From UBA6926 sp045562535 (lineage in GTDB: Bacteria; Chloroflexota; Dehalococcoidia; UBA6926), in assembly GCA_045562535.1 (NCBI GenBank), contig JBJKVP010000003.1, forward strand, positions 321,774 to 385,773: a DNA stretch of 64,000 nucleotides. The letters run 5' to 3'. Shown piece after piece: positions 54,615 through 63,925 of the stretch. Numbering within the stretch: position 1 is the first letter of the stretch; each line of letters starts with the position of its first letter. Position numbers and translations under genes: made by a program. The notes below the pieces were generated by a model. That model ran no database searches, was not told where the DNA came from, and saw nothing but the letters and a program-made list of their open reading frames with translations.

Positions 54615-55096
54615 TCTTCATTGTCTTTTAAGAATCTATAAAATGGATAATAAGGATCATGTGGTGGAGATGATGGTTTCGTTAATAATTGCATAGATGC
54701 TTCCTTTGGAGTTCTTCCCGCTTTCTTATGATTACACTTAATGCATGCTGACACAATGTTCTCCCAAATATACCGCCCCCCTCGGGATCTGGGCAACACG
54801 TGATCTAAAGTCAAGTCCTGCGTCACCAATCCACAATATTGGCATCGCTGCTGATCTCTTGTAAATAACTCACTTCTTGTCATCTTAATCACCCTATTGA
54901 ACGGCTTGATATAAGCGAAGAGCCTTATGATCGATGGCATCTCAAATGAATCTGAAGAAGTATGGATAATTTTATCCTTCGGTTCGATTAATTCAGCCTT
55001 ACCATTAATAATTAGAACTATCGAACGGCGAACTTTTGTAACATTCAAAGGCAGGAAATTACCATTCAATACAAGAACATCTGACTCTAAATTCAT
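54578..55096 (-). CDS. HNH endonuclease family protein
   Basis: A 172-residue protein. Residues 1-80 form a beta-rich domain beginning MNLESDVLVLNGNFLPLN. The HNH core reads CQYC...LTLDHVLPRSRGGRYIWENIVSACIKCNHKKAGRTP with four Cys for zinc. Such proteins are widespread in Actinobacteria, Chloroflexota and Cyanobacteria, without mobile context. The function is unknown and may be in DNA repair. The ATG at 55096 fits GGGGAAA better than an upstream in-frame start at 55135. Confidence 0.9.
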   Translation of the reverse strand: MNLESDVLVLNGNFLPLNVTKVRRSIVLIINGKAELIEPKDKIIHTSSDSFEMPSIIRLFAYIKPFNRVIKMTRSELFTRDQQRCQYCGLVTQDLTLDHVLPRSRGGRYIWENIVSACIKCNHKKAGRTPKEASMQLLTKPSSPPHDPYYPFYRFLKDNEEWNQFVPVKKVI

Positions 55097-55150
55097 TCTT
55101 ATTTCCCCAGTCCCTACAACTATCCTTCCATTCACTGGTGATTATATGCC

Positions 55151-55630
55151 TCAAAGAGGGATTCCCGTAGTCCTAAACTCTTCAATAAATTCAATTGTAA
55201 ACTCAAATATAGATTTCAGGCGAGAATCCGACAAGGCATCGGCAGCCCCAGGTAATGAGGAAATCTCCATAACGAATATTATCGTTCCGACAATGAATGA
55301 TCCTAATACCGCACCAAATAATGCTCCTCCTACTCGGTCAACCCAACCAAGTAACAACAAGGAAAGTACTTTTTTAAGAAAAGATGCCGCTGCCCAAGAG
55401 GCAAATATTGTGAAAACTATTACAGAAAAGAATGAAATTGCAGCCGAGATTTGTTGATCATTAATGAAGGTATCTATAGGGCCAATAAACTGGTCGGAAA
55501 AACGTAAAGCAAGAAATATACCTCCGATTATTCCAAAAATATTGGCAGTAACACGAACGAGCCCGATTTTTAATCCCAACACCATGGGAATCCCGACTAA
55601 AACAATAATTAGATAATCGAACCAAGCCAT
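55151..55630 (-). CDS. CvpA family membrane protein
   Basis: A 159-residue membrane protein with four helices. The start FDYLIIVLVGIPMVLGLKIGLVR and the VDRVGGALFGAVLGSFIVG block are typical of CvpA-type proteins, first found for colicin V production. The true role is unclear, perhaps cell-envelope homeostasis. It is divergent from cmk. Confidence 0.9.
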   Translation of the reverse strand: MAWFDYLIIVLVGIPMVLGLKIGLVRVTANIFGIIGGIFLALRFSDQFIGPIDTFINDQQISAAISFFSVIVFTIFASWAAASFLKKVLSLLLLGWVDRVGGALFGAVLGSFIVGTIIFVMEISSLPGAADALSDSRLKSIFEFTIEFIEEFRTTGIPL

Positions 55631-55727
55631 ATTAGAATTAGTATAGCATCAAAAAAAAGTATCCTGGAATTATAAGTAATATAGAATATTAGTAGAAACT
55701 TAACCAGGATTGTATAGGTATAGCAAA

Positions 55728-56402
55728 ATGCCAGACATAATAGGCCCTTTGGCGCTAGACGGACCAGTTGCTTCTGGAAAATCAAGCGTCGGAAGAACTT
55801 TAGCAAACCGATTGAATTGGGTTTTTGCAGATACAGGATTAATGTATCGAGCAATAGGATATTTAATGATCCACCACGATATTGAATCGAGTGATTCAAA
55901 ATACCTATCCGAAATAGCTTATAAAGCAAATATTGATATAAGTGACGAAAAAGTCATACTAAATGGAGAAAATATAACCGCTCATATAAGATCACCAAAG
56001 GTAGCTAATAGCGCTTCTATCGCCGCAGAATCTTCCGAGATCCGAACCTTAATGGTTGAACAGCAAAGAAAAATAGCTGCAAATACAAATGGAAAAATCG
56101 TTATGGTGGGAAGAGACATCACTAGCATCGTCATACCCGATGCTCCTTTTAGATTTTTTTTAGATGCTTCCTCGTCTGTGAGAGCAAAAAGACGACTAAC
56201 TGAGCAAATGGCAACTAACCCCAATCTTTCTATATCAGAAGTTAAAAAAGCGATAGATAACCGAGACAGGAGAGATACGGAAAGAGAGATATCTCCATTA
56301 AGGCTATCCTCTGGAACCAGACTGATTAACACTGAGGATTTATCATTAAATGCTGTAGTGGACAAAATAATGGGGTTAATTGAAAATTCAAAGACTTCTT
56401 AA
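55728..56402 (+). CDS. cmk: Cytidylate kinase
   Basis: A 224-residue CMP/dCMP kinase. The P-loop is LDGPVASGKSSVGR; DTGLMYRAIGYL is the CMP-binding region, and VGRDITSIVIPDA the next. NRDRRDTEREISPL is the Arg-rich lid that contacts phosphates. The ATG at 55728 is preferred to a TTG at 55710. It is divergent from cvpA. Confidence 0.95.
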   Translation: MPDIIGPLALDGPVASGKSSVGRTLANRLNWVFADTGLMYRAIGYLMIHHDIESSDSKYLSEIAYKANIDISDEKVILNGENITAHIRSPKVANSASIAAESSEIRTLMVEQQRKIAANTNGKIVMVGRDITSIVIPDAPFRFFLDASSSVRAKRRLTEQMATNPNLSISEVKKAIDNRDRRDTEREISPLRLSSGTRLINTEDLSLNAVVDKIMGLIENSKTS

Positions 56403-56452
56403 TTATTGAACGGGGAAATATTAATTTATTATTTTTTGGAGGTAGAGCAGGG

Positions 56453-56674
56453 ATGAATACACGCAAGCAGTTAACTGAACAAGATCTAGCAAACATTATG
56501 TCATATGCAGGCATAGTCATTTCTCGTGAATCTATGACGAATCTTGCGACTAGGCAAAAAGTATACGCACAACTCTTGTCACAAATTGATCAGTTTAATT
56601 TTGGCTTAACTGGCCCAATAAATATTAGTGCTTCTATTACGCCAACCAATCAGAATACAGATGATAGCGAGTAA
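56453..56674 (+). CDS. Small AtzG-like protein upstream of an amidase
   Basis: A 73-residue helical protein. It reads LANIMSYAGIVISRESMTNLATRQKVY, then a short tail rich in Thr, Asn and Asp. The pattern resembles AtzG/DUF4089-type companions of amidases, which stabilise or activate the hydrolase, and less closely GatC. The assignment rests on size, helix pattern and position: it ends 3 bp before the amidase start. GGAGG precedes the ATG. Confidence 0.6.
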   Translation: MNTRKQLTEQDLANIMSYAGIVISRESMTNLATRQKVYAQLLSQIDQFNFGLTGPINISASITPTNQNTDDSE

Positions 56675-56677
56675 ACC

Positions 56678-58090
56678 ATGCAAGATGATCTTTTAAATCT
56701 TTCAATAGAGCAGATATCGGAGTTAATTCAGGATGGATCGATTTCTTCCCTCGACTTAACCGAAGCCGTACTAGATAACATAGAAAGACTTGAGCCAAAA
56801 TTAAATGCCTTTATAAAAGTATTAAACGAGGAATCTATAGAAGCAGCCAAAGAGGCAGATGCCGCTAGAGCCAATGGAACGAACCTTGGTTCGTTACATG
56901 GTATTCCGGTAGCCGTCAAAGATTTATTCGCCACTAAAAATATCCCAAGTACAGCTGGATCAAAGATACTTTCGAATTGGGTTCCAGAACAAGATGCATC
57001 TGCCGTATCTAAGTTGAAAGCTGCTGGAGCTATCATAATAGGGAAATGTAATATGGATGAATTCGCTTTCGGGGGAACCACCGAAAACGATCATTATGGA
57101 ATTACCCATAACCCTTGGGACATATCTAGATCTCCCGGTGGATCAAGCGGAGGGTCTGCTGTGGCTGTAGCATCAAGGATGGTTTTTGGATCTCTAGGGA
57201 CAGATACCGCAGCATCCGTGAGAAACCCTGCTCATTTCTGTGGAATAGTAGGCTTAAAACCCTCCTACGGGAGAGTAAGCAACTCAGGAGTTGTTCCGTT
57301 GGCTTGGAGCCTTGACCATGTTGGGCCTTTTACTCGAACGGTTAAAGATTCCGCGATAATGCTGCAAGCAATTGCCGGGTATGACCCAAAGGATTCTTAT
57401 TCTTCTAGAAATAAAGTTGAAGACTACACTAAAAATATTGATACCCCAATGTCAAATCTAAAGATTGGCATTTTAAAAGATTACTTCTGGGATCCGATTG
57501 AACCTTCGGTTAATGACGCAGTAGAAAAAGCTATTGATGTATTAACGGGCTTAGGCAGTAAAGCTCAAAATGTCACTTTCGATTCTGCCCACCTGTTCCC
57601 TATCTTAATGAACACTGTGCTGCCAGCAGAAGCTGCCGCGTACCATAAGCAATGGCTGGAAACCAAACAAACCGACTACGGACAAAAAATACTGGATCGG
57701 ATTCTCCCTGGTCTGACAGTCTCAGGACCAGATTATATCAATGCTCAAAGAATCAGAGATCATCTGAAAACGAGTTTCATGCAAATGTTCGAACCGTTCG
57801 ATGTGCTTATCTGTCCGACTGTGCCCTATACAGCAGCAAAAATCGGGCAATTAGAAGTAACAGTTGGAGAATCAAAGATTGAAGCCTCTGTGGCAAGAAC
57901 TAAAAATCTTTTTCCATTTAACGCACTAGGATTACCCGCAATAAGCATCCCTTGTGGCTTTGATCAAAATAATATGCCTATCGGGTTTCAAATAATTGGG
58001 AAGCCATTCGAGGAATCGAAATTACTCCAATTAGGGAACAATTATCAAAAGAACACCACCTGGCACTTAATGTCCCCTATCATCGAATAA
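56678..58090 (+). CDS. Amidase signature family protein (GatA/AtzF-like)
   Basis: A 470-residue amidase. The catalytic Lys is in GIPVAVKDLFATKN; the cis-Ser and nucleophile Ser lie in SPGGSSGGSAVAVAS and GTDTAASVRNPAHFCGIVG. GatA usually has GTDTGGSIRQP at the latter site, so the Ala-Ala-Ser-Val change argues against true GatA, although the rest is GatA-like. The neighbour is an AtzG-like small protein. No gatB is near. It could hydrolyse amides such as allophanate or other ureides. Confidence 0.88.
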   Translation: MQDDLLNLSIEQISELIQDGSISSLDLTEAVLDNIERLEPKLNAFIKVLNEESIEAAKEADAARANGTNLGSLHGIPVAVKDLFATKNIPSTAGSKILSNWVPEQDASAVSKLKAAGAIIIGKCNMDEFAFGGTTENDHYGITHNPWDISRSPGGSSGGSAVAVASRMVFGSLGTDTAASVRNPAHFCGIVGLKPSYGRVSNSGVVPLAWSLDHVGPFTRTVKDSAIMLQAIAGYDPKDSYSSRNKVEDYTKNIDTPMSNLKIGILKDYFWDPIEPSVNDAVEKAIDVLTGLGSKAQNVTFDSAHLFPILMNTVLPAEAAAYHKQWLETKQTDYGQKILDRILPGLTVSGPDYINAQRIRDHLKTSFMQMFEPFDVLICPTVPYTAAKIGQLEVTVGESKIEASVARTKNLFPFNALGLPAISIPCGFDQNNMPIGFQIIGKPFEESKLLQLGNNYQKNTTWHLMSPIIE

Positions 58091-58149
58091 AGATCGAATC
58101 CAGCTATGAATCTATTTAAAACTAGAGCAGAGATTATGAAGGGTAAATT

Positions 58150-61100
58150 ATGAGAAAGAATTATGATGGTACGATTAGTTTCGCTCCATCTGATTTAAAC
58201 GTTTATATGGGGTCGCCTTTTGCCTCATGGATGGCCCGTCTCTCGATACACGATCCTGAACGTCTTAAGGGAATTGAAAAAGATCACGATGAAATGGATA
58301 AATTCCTATCTGATAAAGGTAAAGAGCACGAAGATTTGTTTCTCAAGTATCTAAGAGAAGAGTATGGGGCGGAAAATGTTGCTGAAATAGAAGAAGGTAG
58401 CCCCACTGCTATGCTGGAAGCGACCATCACGGCCATGGAAGCAGGCTATAAGGTAATCTTTCAGGCTTATCTTGAACGAGATCACTTTCGTGGAAAGGCT
58501 GATTTTTTAGTGCGTCGTGAAGGTAAATCAAAACTGGGCGCATATCATTATGAAGCCTGGGATACCAAGCTCGCTAAAACGACACGCCCTTACTTTCTAG
58601 TGCAATTATGCTGCTATAGCTGGATGTTGGAGAAAATCCAAGGGAAAGTACCGGAGGAAACGGTTGTTGTCTTGGGCGATAAAACAAAAGACCGTTTTCG
58701 TATTGCGGCCTACTATAGCTATTTTCAAAATCTTAAACAGCAATTTCTTCAAGTACAAGAAAATTTTACCGGCACTGAAGATACGATGCCGGATCTATCA
58801 TTGGAAACAAATTTCGGTGCATGGGGAAATTATGCCCAACAGCTGTTGGATCAATTAGATAGCCTTGCCTTAGTCGCTAATATTCGTAAAAAACAAATTC
58901 AACATTTACATAAACACGGTGTCACTACATTAACTCAGTTAGCAAAGATTAACGATACAGAAATAGAAGGCATATCACCGGAAAGCCTCGCAAAAATCAA
59001 AGCACAAGCTGATATTCAACTACGATCGAGAGGCCAAGATAAGCCGTATTTCAAAGTGATCGAGAATGATAATCGCAAAGGTTTGTCATCTTTGCCTGAA
59101 CCGTCAGACCTCGATATGTTCTTCGATATCGAAGGTAATCCATTCGGGGACAATGGGCTTGAATATCTGTGGGGCGTCAGTTATCACAATCCCAAAGCTG
59201 CTCAAGGTAAAGAGTACGCATTCAAAGATTGGTGGGCGCATGATCAAAAACAAGAACAACTTGCCTTAGAAGGCTTCATTGACTGGACGTACCAGCGATG
59301 GCAGCAAGATAAGACCATGCATGTATATCACTATGCTAATTATGAAATAGCGGCTATTCGTAAATTATCTACTCGTAATCAAACTCGCTTAGACGAAGTA
59401 AGCGAGTTATTAGAAAATGGCGTTTTTATTGATTTATTTAAAGTTGTTAAGAATGGACTTCTTATTGGTGAACCTAGCTACTCGATTAAAAATGTTGAAC
59501 ACCTTTATCGGGGTATACGTACAACAGATGTGGCTAGTGGTGATGAATCTATAATTGCCTATGAGAATTGGCGTGAAGCGGGCGGCGCTATAAATTGGGA
59601 AAAGCAAGAAAATGGTTATAAAAGCTGGTTGGCTGATTCAGATAATTTTAATTGGACAGTATGGGAAAGCTTGGAAAAGATCCGTAATTACAATATTGAT
59701 GACTGTGAATCGACACTTCAACTGGCGGACTGGTTACGTGAGCAACAGCAAGAATTTGGTATCAGTTATTCACCGGTTGAAGAAGTAAAATCTACGGAAG
59801 AGAAAACGGATGTACAAGTTAGGTATCAAGTTGCGCGTGAGCTTCTATTTGGCCGGCAACAAGCATTAGTTGAACGCTTTCAAACTGAAGAGAAATTAAA
59901 CAAAGATCCCATTGCAGAGTTATTAACCAACTTACTACATTTTCATGTTAGAGAGCGTCAGACAAATAGTTGGGCATACTATGATCGTTTAGAAAAAGAT
60001 GACGAGCAGCTGTTTGATGATGACACGGTAATCTTTGATATTACTGTTACAGAAACGAACCACGACCAAGCTGTGTATTTATGTAAGGGGACATACAACC
60101 CAGATCAATCAATAAGAACCGATAAAATAGAGAACGCCACTATTCAAGGTACCGATGTTCAAGTCAGTGATGTTATTTTCACCCAAGATGATAAGCCTAA
60201 AGGTGAAATCAGTTTTAAAATTAAAGTAGCTGATGAAGTTGCGCTGGAACAATCCCCACTCACTTTATTTGGTAACGACCCTTTCTATAATACGAGCACA
60301 TTAGAAAACAAGCTATGTGAAATCACTGAAAATTATTTTGAGAAAGGTCTGTTGTCGGGTGCAACCGCTACCATTCTTAATCAAGACAATCCTGAGTTTG
60401 CCACGTTAGTATCACCTTTGCCTGTTTCACGAGCGCATTATCCTGATGCTAATGAATATATACAAGCTATGATTGCTACGATTGAAGCAATGGATAATAC
60501 GTGTTTATGTATTCAAGGACCACCAGGTTCAGGTAAAACCTATACAGCAAAAAATGTGATTGCCGCATTGGTTAAAAATGGCCAACGTATCGGTATTATG
60601 TCCAACAGCCATGCGGCCATTATGAATTTACTTGAAGATCTACCAGAGCTATTACCCGATTCACGTTTAGTGAAAGTAGGCAATTACGGATCGCTAAAAG
60701 ACTGGGAGGAACTGGACTTGGGTTGGCCTCCAAATTTCTTGTACCGTCCAACAATGAGTTTTAAACAAAATGAACCTTATGGCTCTTTTGATGTGATTGG
60801 CGCAACCGTTTGGGGCTTTGCTAAATCACAAAGTGACAACGAAGAGCCTGTTGATTATTTATTTGTTGATGAAGCCAGTCAAGTTGCTCTTGCCAACTTA
60901 GTCGTTGGAGCAGGTGCTGCTAAAAACATTGTTTTAATGGGTGACCAAATGCAGCTTGCACAACCAATACAGGCCTCTCACCCTGGTAAATCTGGAGAAT
61001 CAGCATTAGAGTTTATGTTGAAAGGTGCTGCTGTTATTCCGGATGATCAAGGCGTGTTCTTAGAGCGTTCCTTTCGAATGCACCCAGATGTCTGCCAGCC

Positions 61101-61677
61101 GTTATCAGAGATTGTGTACGAAGGAAAATTGCACGCGGACAAGGATAATACAAATCAATCAATCGATATTAATCAAGCTACGCATATAACAAAGCCGAAT
61201 GGAGTTTTATCTATTCCTGTGCAGCACGCAGGCAATACACAAAGCAGTGAAGAAGAAGTTATTGTGGTTCAGCAGCTAATTAATGAACTAAAAACAGGCA
61301 CATTTACGGATAAAGAAGGCAACATATCACCTATTACAGATAATGATATCTTGATTATTGCGCCATACAATATGCAAGTTAATCTACTTAAAGAAAAGCT
61401 AAAAGGTGACTTTAACGTTAGCACTATTGATGGAATCCAAGGGCAAGAAGCACCAGTCGTTATTATTTCAATGACTGCTAGTGATGTAGCTGAATCAAGC
61501 CGCGGATTAGACTTTGTGTTTGATATTAACCGCTTGAATGTAGCAGTTTCGAGAGCACAGGCTTTAGCTGTTATTGTGGCCAGTGAGGGGTTGGAAAAAG
61601 CTCATGTTCATAGCGTGAAGCAGATGGAGAGAGTCGGTTTTTTTACAAAACTGACAGAAACTTTAGACACCAATTAA
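58150..61677 (+). CDS. Three-module protein: PD-(D/E)XK nuclease, DEDD exonuclease, SF1 helicase
   Basis: A 1175-residue protein like TM0106-family nuclease-helicases. Module 1 (1-230) is a RecB-like nuclease with D118 in GKADFLV and D138-T-K140 in EAWDTK. Module 2 (about 320-540) is an RNase H-like DEDD exonuclease with D326-I-E328 and Y-N-I-D517-D518. Module 3 (760-1170) is a Upf1/Dna2-type SF1 helicase with Walker A GPPGSGKT (790-797), Walker B V-D907-E908-A and the motif GDQMQLAQP, then RLNVAVSRAQ. Arg is mostly CGT here, while neighbours prefer AGA and CGA, a sign of transfer. It may act in DNA repair or phage defence. Confidence 0.88.
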   Translation: MRKNYDGTISFAPSDLNVYMGSPFASWMARLSIHDPERLKGIEKDHDEMDKFLSDKGKEHEDLFLKYLREEYGAENVAEIEEGSPTAMLEATITAMEAGYKVIFQAYLERDHFRGKADFLVRREGKSKLGAYHYEAWDTKLAKTTRPYFLVQLCCYSWMLEKIQGKVPEETVVVLGDKTKDRFRIAAYYSYFQNLKQQFLQVQENFTGTEDTMPDLSLETNFGAWGNYAQQLLDQLDSLALVANIRKKQIQHLHKHGVTTLTQLAKINDTEIEGISPESLAKIKAQADIQLRSRGQDKPYFKVIENDNRKGLSSLPEPSDLDMFFDIEGNPFGDNGLEYLWGVSYHNPKAAQGKEYAFKDWWAHDQKQEQLALEGFIDWTYQRWQQDKTMHVYHYANYEIAAIRKLSTRNQTRLDEVSELLENGVFIDLFKVVKNGLLIGEPSYSIKNVEHLYRGIRTTDVASGDESIIAYENWREAGGAINWEKQENGYKSWLADSDNFNWTVWESLEKIRNYNIDDCESTLQLADWLREQQQEFGISYSPVEEVKSTEEKTDVQVRYQVARELLFGRQQALVERFQTEEKLNKDPIAELLTNLLHFHVRERQTNSWAYYDRLEKDDEQLFDDDTVIFDITVTETNHDQAVYLCKGTYNPDQSIRTDKIENATIQGTDVQVSDVIFTQDDKPKGEISFKIKVADEVALEQSPLTLFGNDPFYNTSTLENKLCEITENYFEKGLLSGATATILNQDNPEFATLVSPLPVSRAHYPDANEYIQAMIATIEAMDNTCLCIQGPPGSGKTYTAKNVIAALVKNGQRIGIMSNSHAAIMNLLEDLPELLPDSRLVKVGNYGSLKDWEELDLGWPPNFLYRPTMSFKQNEPYGSFDVIGATVWGFAKSQSDNEEPVDYLFVDEASQVALANLVVGAGAAKNIVLMGDQMQLAQPIQASHPGKSGESALEFMLKGAAVIPDDQGVFLERSFRMHPDVCQPLSEIVYEGKLHADKDNTNQSIDINQATHITKPNGVLSIPVQHAGNTQSSEEEVIVVQQLINELKTGTFTDKEGNISPITDNDILIIAPYNMQVNLLKEKLKGDFNVSTIDGIQGQEAPVVIISMTASDVAESSRGLDFVFDINRLNVAVSRAQALAVIVASEGLEKAHVHSVKQMERVGFFTKLTETLDTN

Positions 61678-61683
61678 TTTGAT

Positions 61684-63336
61684 TTAACGTGAATATATAC
61701 GCGCTTTATTAGTAAAGGCTAGATCAGAAGTAATAGGTGTGTCGAAAAACACTTCTAACTTCATCGTTCCAGTATCGATTAATTGTAATAAAGCTGTCCC
61801 ACTTGCAAAATCCTTATTACACCATTCATTTTTAGATCGTCCTGTGGCAGTGTGACCACTTCCATCACAAGGAGTGAGTTCACGCAATTCATACATTACG
61901 AGACCAGATTCTGTGGTGACCGAATCGAATGAAGGTGCAGGAAGTGCAACACCGTAAATTACTCCCATTTCTTTATCGCTAAAATCATCACCAATGCCAA
62001 CTCTTAGCATCGATTCGTCAAGATGATTTGGTACTAATGCCACATGAGTTTTGAAATAATTACCGAAAGCATCTTTGCTGTTCTCGTCTGAACCAGAATA
62101 TGAGGTTCCATCTATGTACCAATTGCCTTGTAACGTATCTTTGACATCATAACCAAAAATTCCCCCTCGTGGTGACATAGTTCGAAGACTTTTAGCTTCC
62201 ATTGCAGAACGTAATGGTTCTTCATAATATTCAAAAGAATCTCTTTCGAAAAGTTTAAACGGCTCACCTGCTTGACCATCTGAACCACCATAATATGCTT
62301 TTATATTTACCAAACCTGGGACTACATTACGAGTTAAATCAATCACCGAAAAATCAACTTTTGCTCCATCAGTGTGTTTTCCGAGTAGTTCACCAGTTTT
62401 GACAGGTATTCGTACCCTTTTATCCCAACTATCTCCTAGCTCGGTTTGAAATTTTTCAGGAACACCTATTACGTGATCCAATATCAAATAAAAATCACAT
62501 GAATATTCAATAACATATTGAACTTCGTAACTTTGACCTGTTGCACCCCCAAAACTATTTGCAGCGTTTGCAGTACCTCTATTCGTTAGATAAATAATAG
62601 TTCCATCAATGGGTGACTTAACATCAGCAATCACATTTTGCTTCGGATAATAATATTGGTGGCTAACAGGTGTTATATGCACCCCAGAAAGTGCACCCAA
62701 GGGTTTTACGAAATCGAGATCCTCAGGCGCAATTGGTGATATCGGCATCATTGAGTTACCTTCACCAAAACATTCGCCATGCCATCGATTTCTTACGATG
62801 TCAGCTGGGTCAGAATCCGCATTAATGCTAGGACGATTATTATTGCTTGGTGGACTATCTATTGGTTTGTTACCAACAATTGCAGAAGTATCAATAATAA
62901 CTACAATTTCTTCACACCCGGAAGATACACATTCCTCTAAGGTAATTCTTGCTTCAGGAACGAGTTGATAGTGTTCCTTTAATTCAAATTCATAAACACT
63001 TCCTGTGACCCACCCTGAAACATTAGATTCCCATCGTAGTTCGGAGCCTTGGGTGGTACCAATAGCTTTACACGAGATCTTTGGTACTGACTCATCAAAT
63101 AAACAATCTGCAGACAGTTCTACAGGGCCTGAAGCGGTGGGTTTCGAAGTAGATGGGCCCTCATTCGTTTTGGATGATTCTGAGGTCGAAGTAGCTGGTC
63201 CCTCATTCGTTTTGGCTGATTCTGCCGTCGAAGTGGTTGTTTGCTCCATGGAACCCGATTCCGATGCGCTCTCATTATCCCCACTACAACCTGCGACCAA
63301 AATCACCAGACCTACGAGTACTCCGAGTAGTTTCAA
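61684..63336 (-). CDS. Lipoprotein with degenerate M23-like domain
   Basis: A 550-residue secreted lipoprotein. The lipobox is LVAGC with Cys17, after a 16-residue signal. A Ser/Thr/Glu-rich linker (about residues 18-70) contains two 14-residue repeats. After a beta-rich region, residues around 225-340 resemble an M23 (LytM) fold: VKSPIDGTIIYL, CDFYLILDHV and VKTGELLGKH...VDFSVID. The M23 His-x-His is absent, so it is probably inactive. The C-terminal 200 residues are unassigned. It is convergent with the helicase. Confidence 0.85.
   Translation of the reverse strand: MKLLGVLVGLVILVAGCSGDNESASESGSMEQTTTSTAESAKTNEGPATSTSESSKTNEGPSTSKPTASGPVELSADCLFDESVPKISCKAIGTTQGSELRWESNVSGWVTGSVYEFELKEHYQLVPEARITLEECVSSGCEEIVVIIDTSAIVGNKPIDSPPSNNNRPSINADSDPADIVRNRWHGECFGEGNSMMPISPIAPEDLDFVKPLGALSGVHITPVSHQYYYPKQNVIADVKSPIDGTIIYLTNRGTANAANSFGGATGQSYEVQYVIEYSCDFYLILDHVIGVPEKFQTELGDSWDKRVRIPVKTGELLGKHTDGAKVDFSVIDLTRNVVPGLVNIKAYYGGSDGQAGEPFKLFERDSFEYYEEPLRSAMEAKSLRTMSPRGGIFGYDVKDTLQGNWYIDGTSYSGSDENSKDAFGNYFKTHVALVPNHLDESMLRVGIGDDFSDKEMGVIYGVALPAPSFDSVTTESGLVMYELRELTPCDGSGHTATGRSKNEWCNKDFASGTALLQLIDTGTMKLEVFFDTPITSDLAFTNKARIYSR
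63144..63227. repeat. Two 42-bp tandem repeats in the lipoprotein linker
   Basis: 63144-63185 and 63186-63227 are near-identical 42-bp units, each starting TCGAAGTAG. They encode two 14-residue units (S-x-S/T-NEGP type) in the Ser/Thr/Glu-rich linker. A partial third copy begins at 63228. Confidence 0.85.
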
Positions 63337-63486
63337 TTGTGTAGCCTTCCATTTGTATACGATTCATTGCGGAAACCTTAGTCAGTACAAATTACTTTTA
63401 CCAGAGACAGCCTACCATGACTATCCATCACCCAGCAAAACAGAAAACTTTGTCCTTAGTGTGTTTATGAAGATTTGGGATCGTAC

Positions 63487-63651
63487 CTACTTTCGGCTAT
63501 AAGGGCGACGCCAGAAAATATAGAGAATCCATAATAAAGCGGTTACTGTAGCGAACAAACTTCCAGTCAGACTAAATAGACCCCAAGGTATTCCAATAAA
63601 AATAACTGGTAGTGATAGGAATTTTAACCATTGAGACAGTTCTTTTTTCAT
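63487..63651 (-). CDS. 54-residue small membrane protein
   Basis: A short ORF, MKKELSQWLKFLSLPVIFIG..., with two hydrophobic segments (about 12-25 and 32-46) and a basic tail RRPYSRK. This amphipathic start, two-helix layout and positive C-terminus are typical of real small membrane proteins. No homolog is recognised. It lies between the lipoprotein and the Smr-like ORF. Confidence 0.6.
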   Translation of the reverse strand: MKKELSQWLKFLSLPVIFIGIPWGLFSLTGSLFATVTALLWILYIFWRRPYSRK

Positions 63652-63709
63652 CCCCGCGCCCCAGATTAATGTCTGTTTTTATGATCTTGATATGTATTGA
63701 TTTAAAATA

Positions 63710-63925
63710 CTAGATTGAATCAATCATAATAACACCATACTGCCACTGTCTTGAGGTAATATCGTGCTTGTCTAAAACTGCTTCCACTAAACTAATCATC
63801 GTATTTGAATTACCACATATAATCTTGAGTGGCATATCTTTTGGAAAACTGTTTCTTAATACCCAATCTTCTACTAATAACGAAACATCCGCATGTCGTT
63901 CTCCATGTAAATCTAGCGTTTTAAT
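63710..63925 (-). CDS. Smr-domain-like small protein without a standard start codon
   Basis: 71 codons: IKTLDLHGERHADVSLLVED..., then PLKIICGNSNTMISLVEAVL. This matches small Smr (MutS C-terminal nuclease-like) proteins with LDLHG and the G-N-S loop. The first possible codon is ATT at 63925, preceded by a GGAG at suitable spacing. Homologs begin MKTLDLHG, so Ile is where Met is expected. Upstream in the same frame an ATG at 63949 opens MKTLVE and then a TAG at 63931-63929. It either starts at ATT or is broken at the TAG. Confidence 0.6.
   Translation of the reverse strand: MKTLDLHGERHADVSLLVEDWVLRNSFPKDMPLKIICGNSNTMISLVEAVLDKHDITSRQWQYGVIMIDSI

Noticed and set aside
55609..55929. 106-residue open frame on the minus strand over the start of cmk
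   Set aside because: It lies opposite the conserved P-loop and CMP-binding region of cytidylate kinase and overlaps cvpA; composition is that of an antisense shadow.
63005..63502. 165-residue open frame on the plus strand over the lipoprotein signal and linker
   Set aside because: It is antisense to the lipobox and tandem repeats of a well-supported lipoprotein and shows no recognisable domain.
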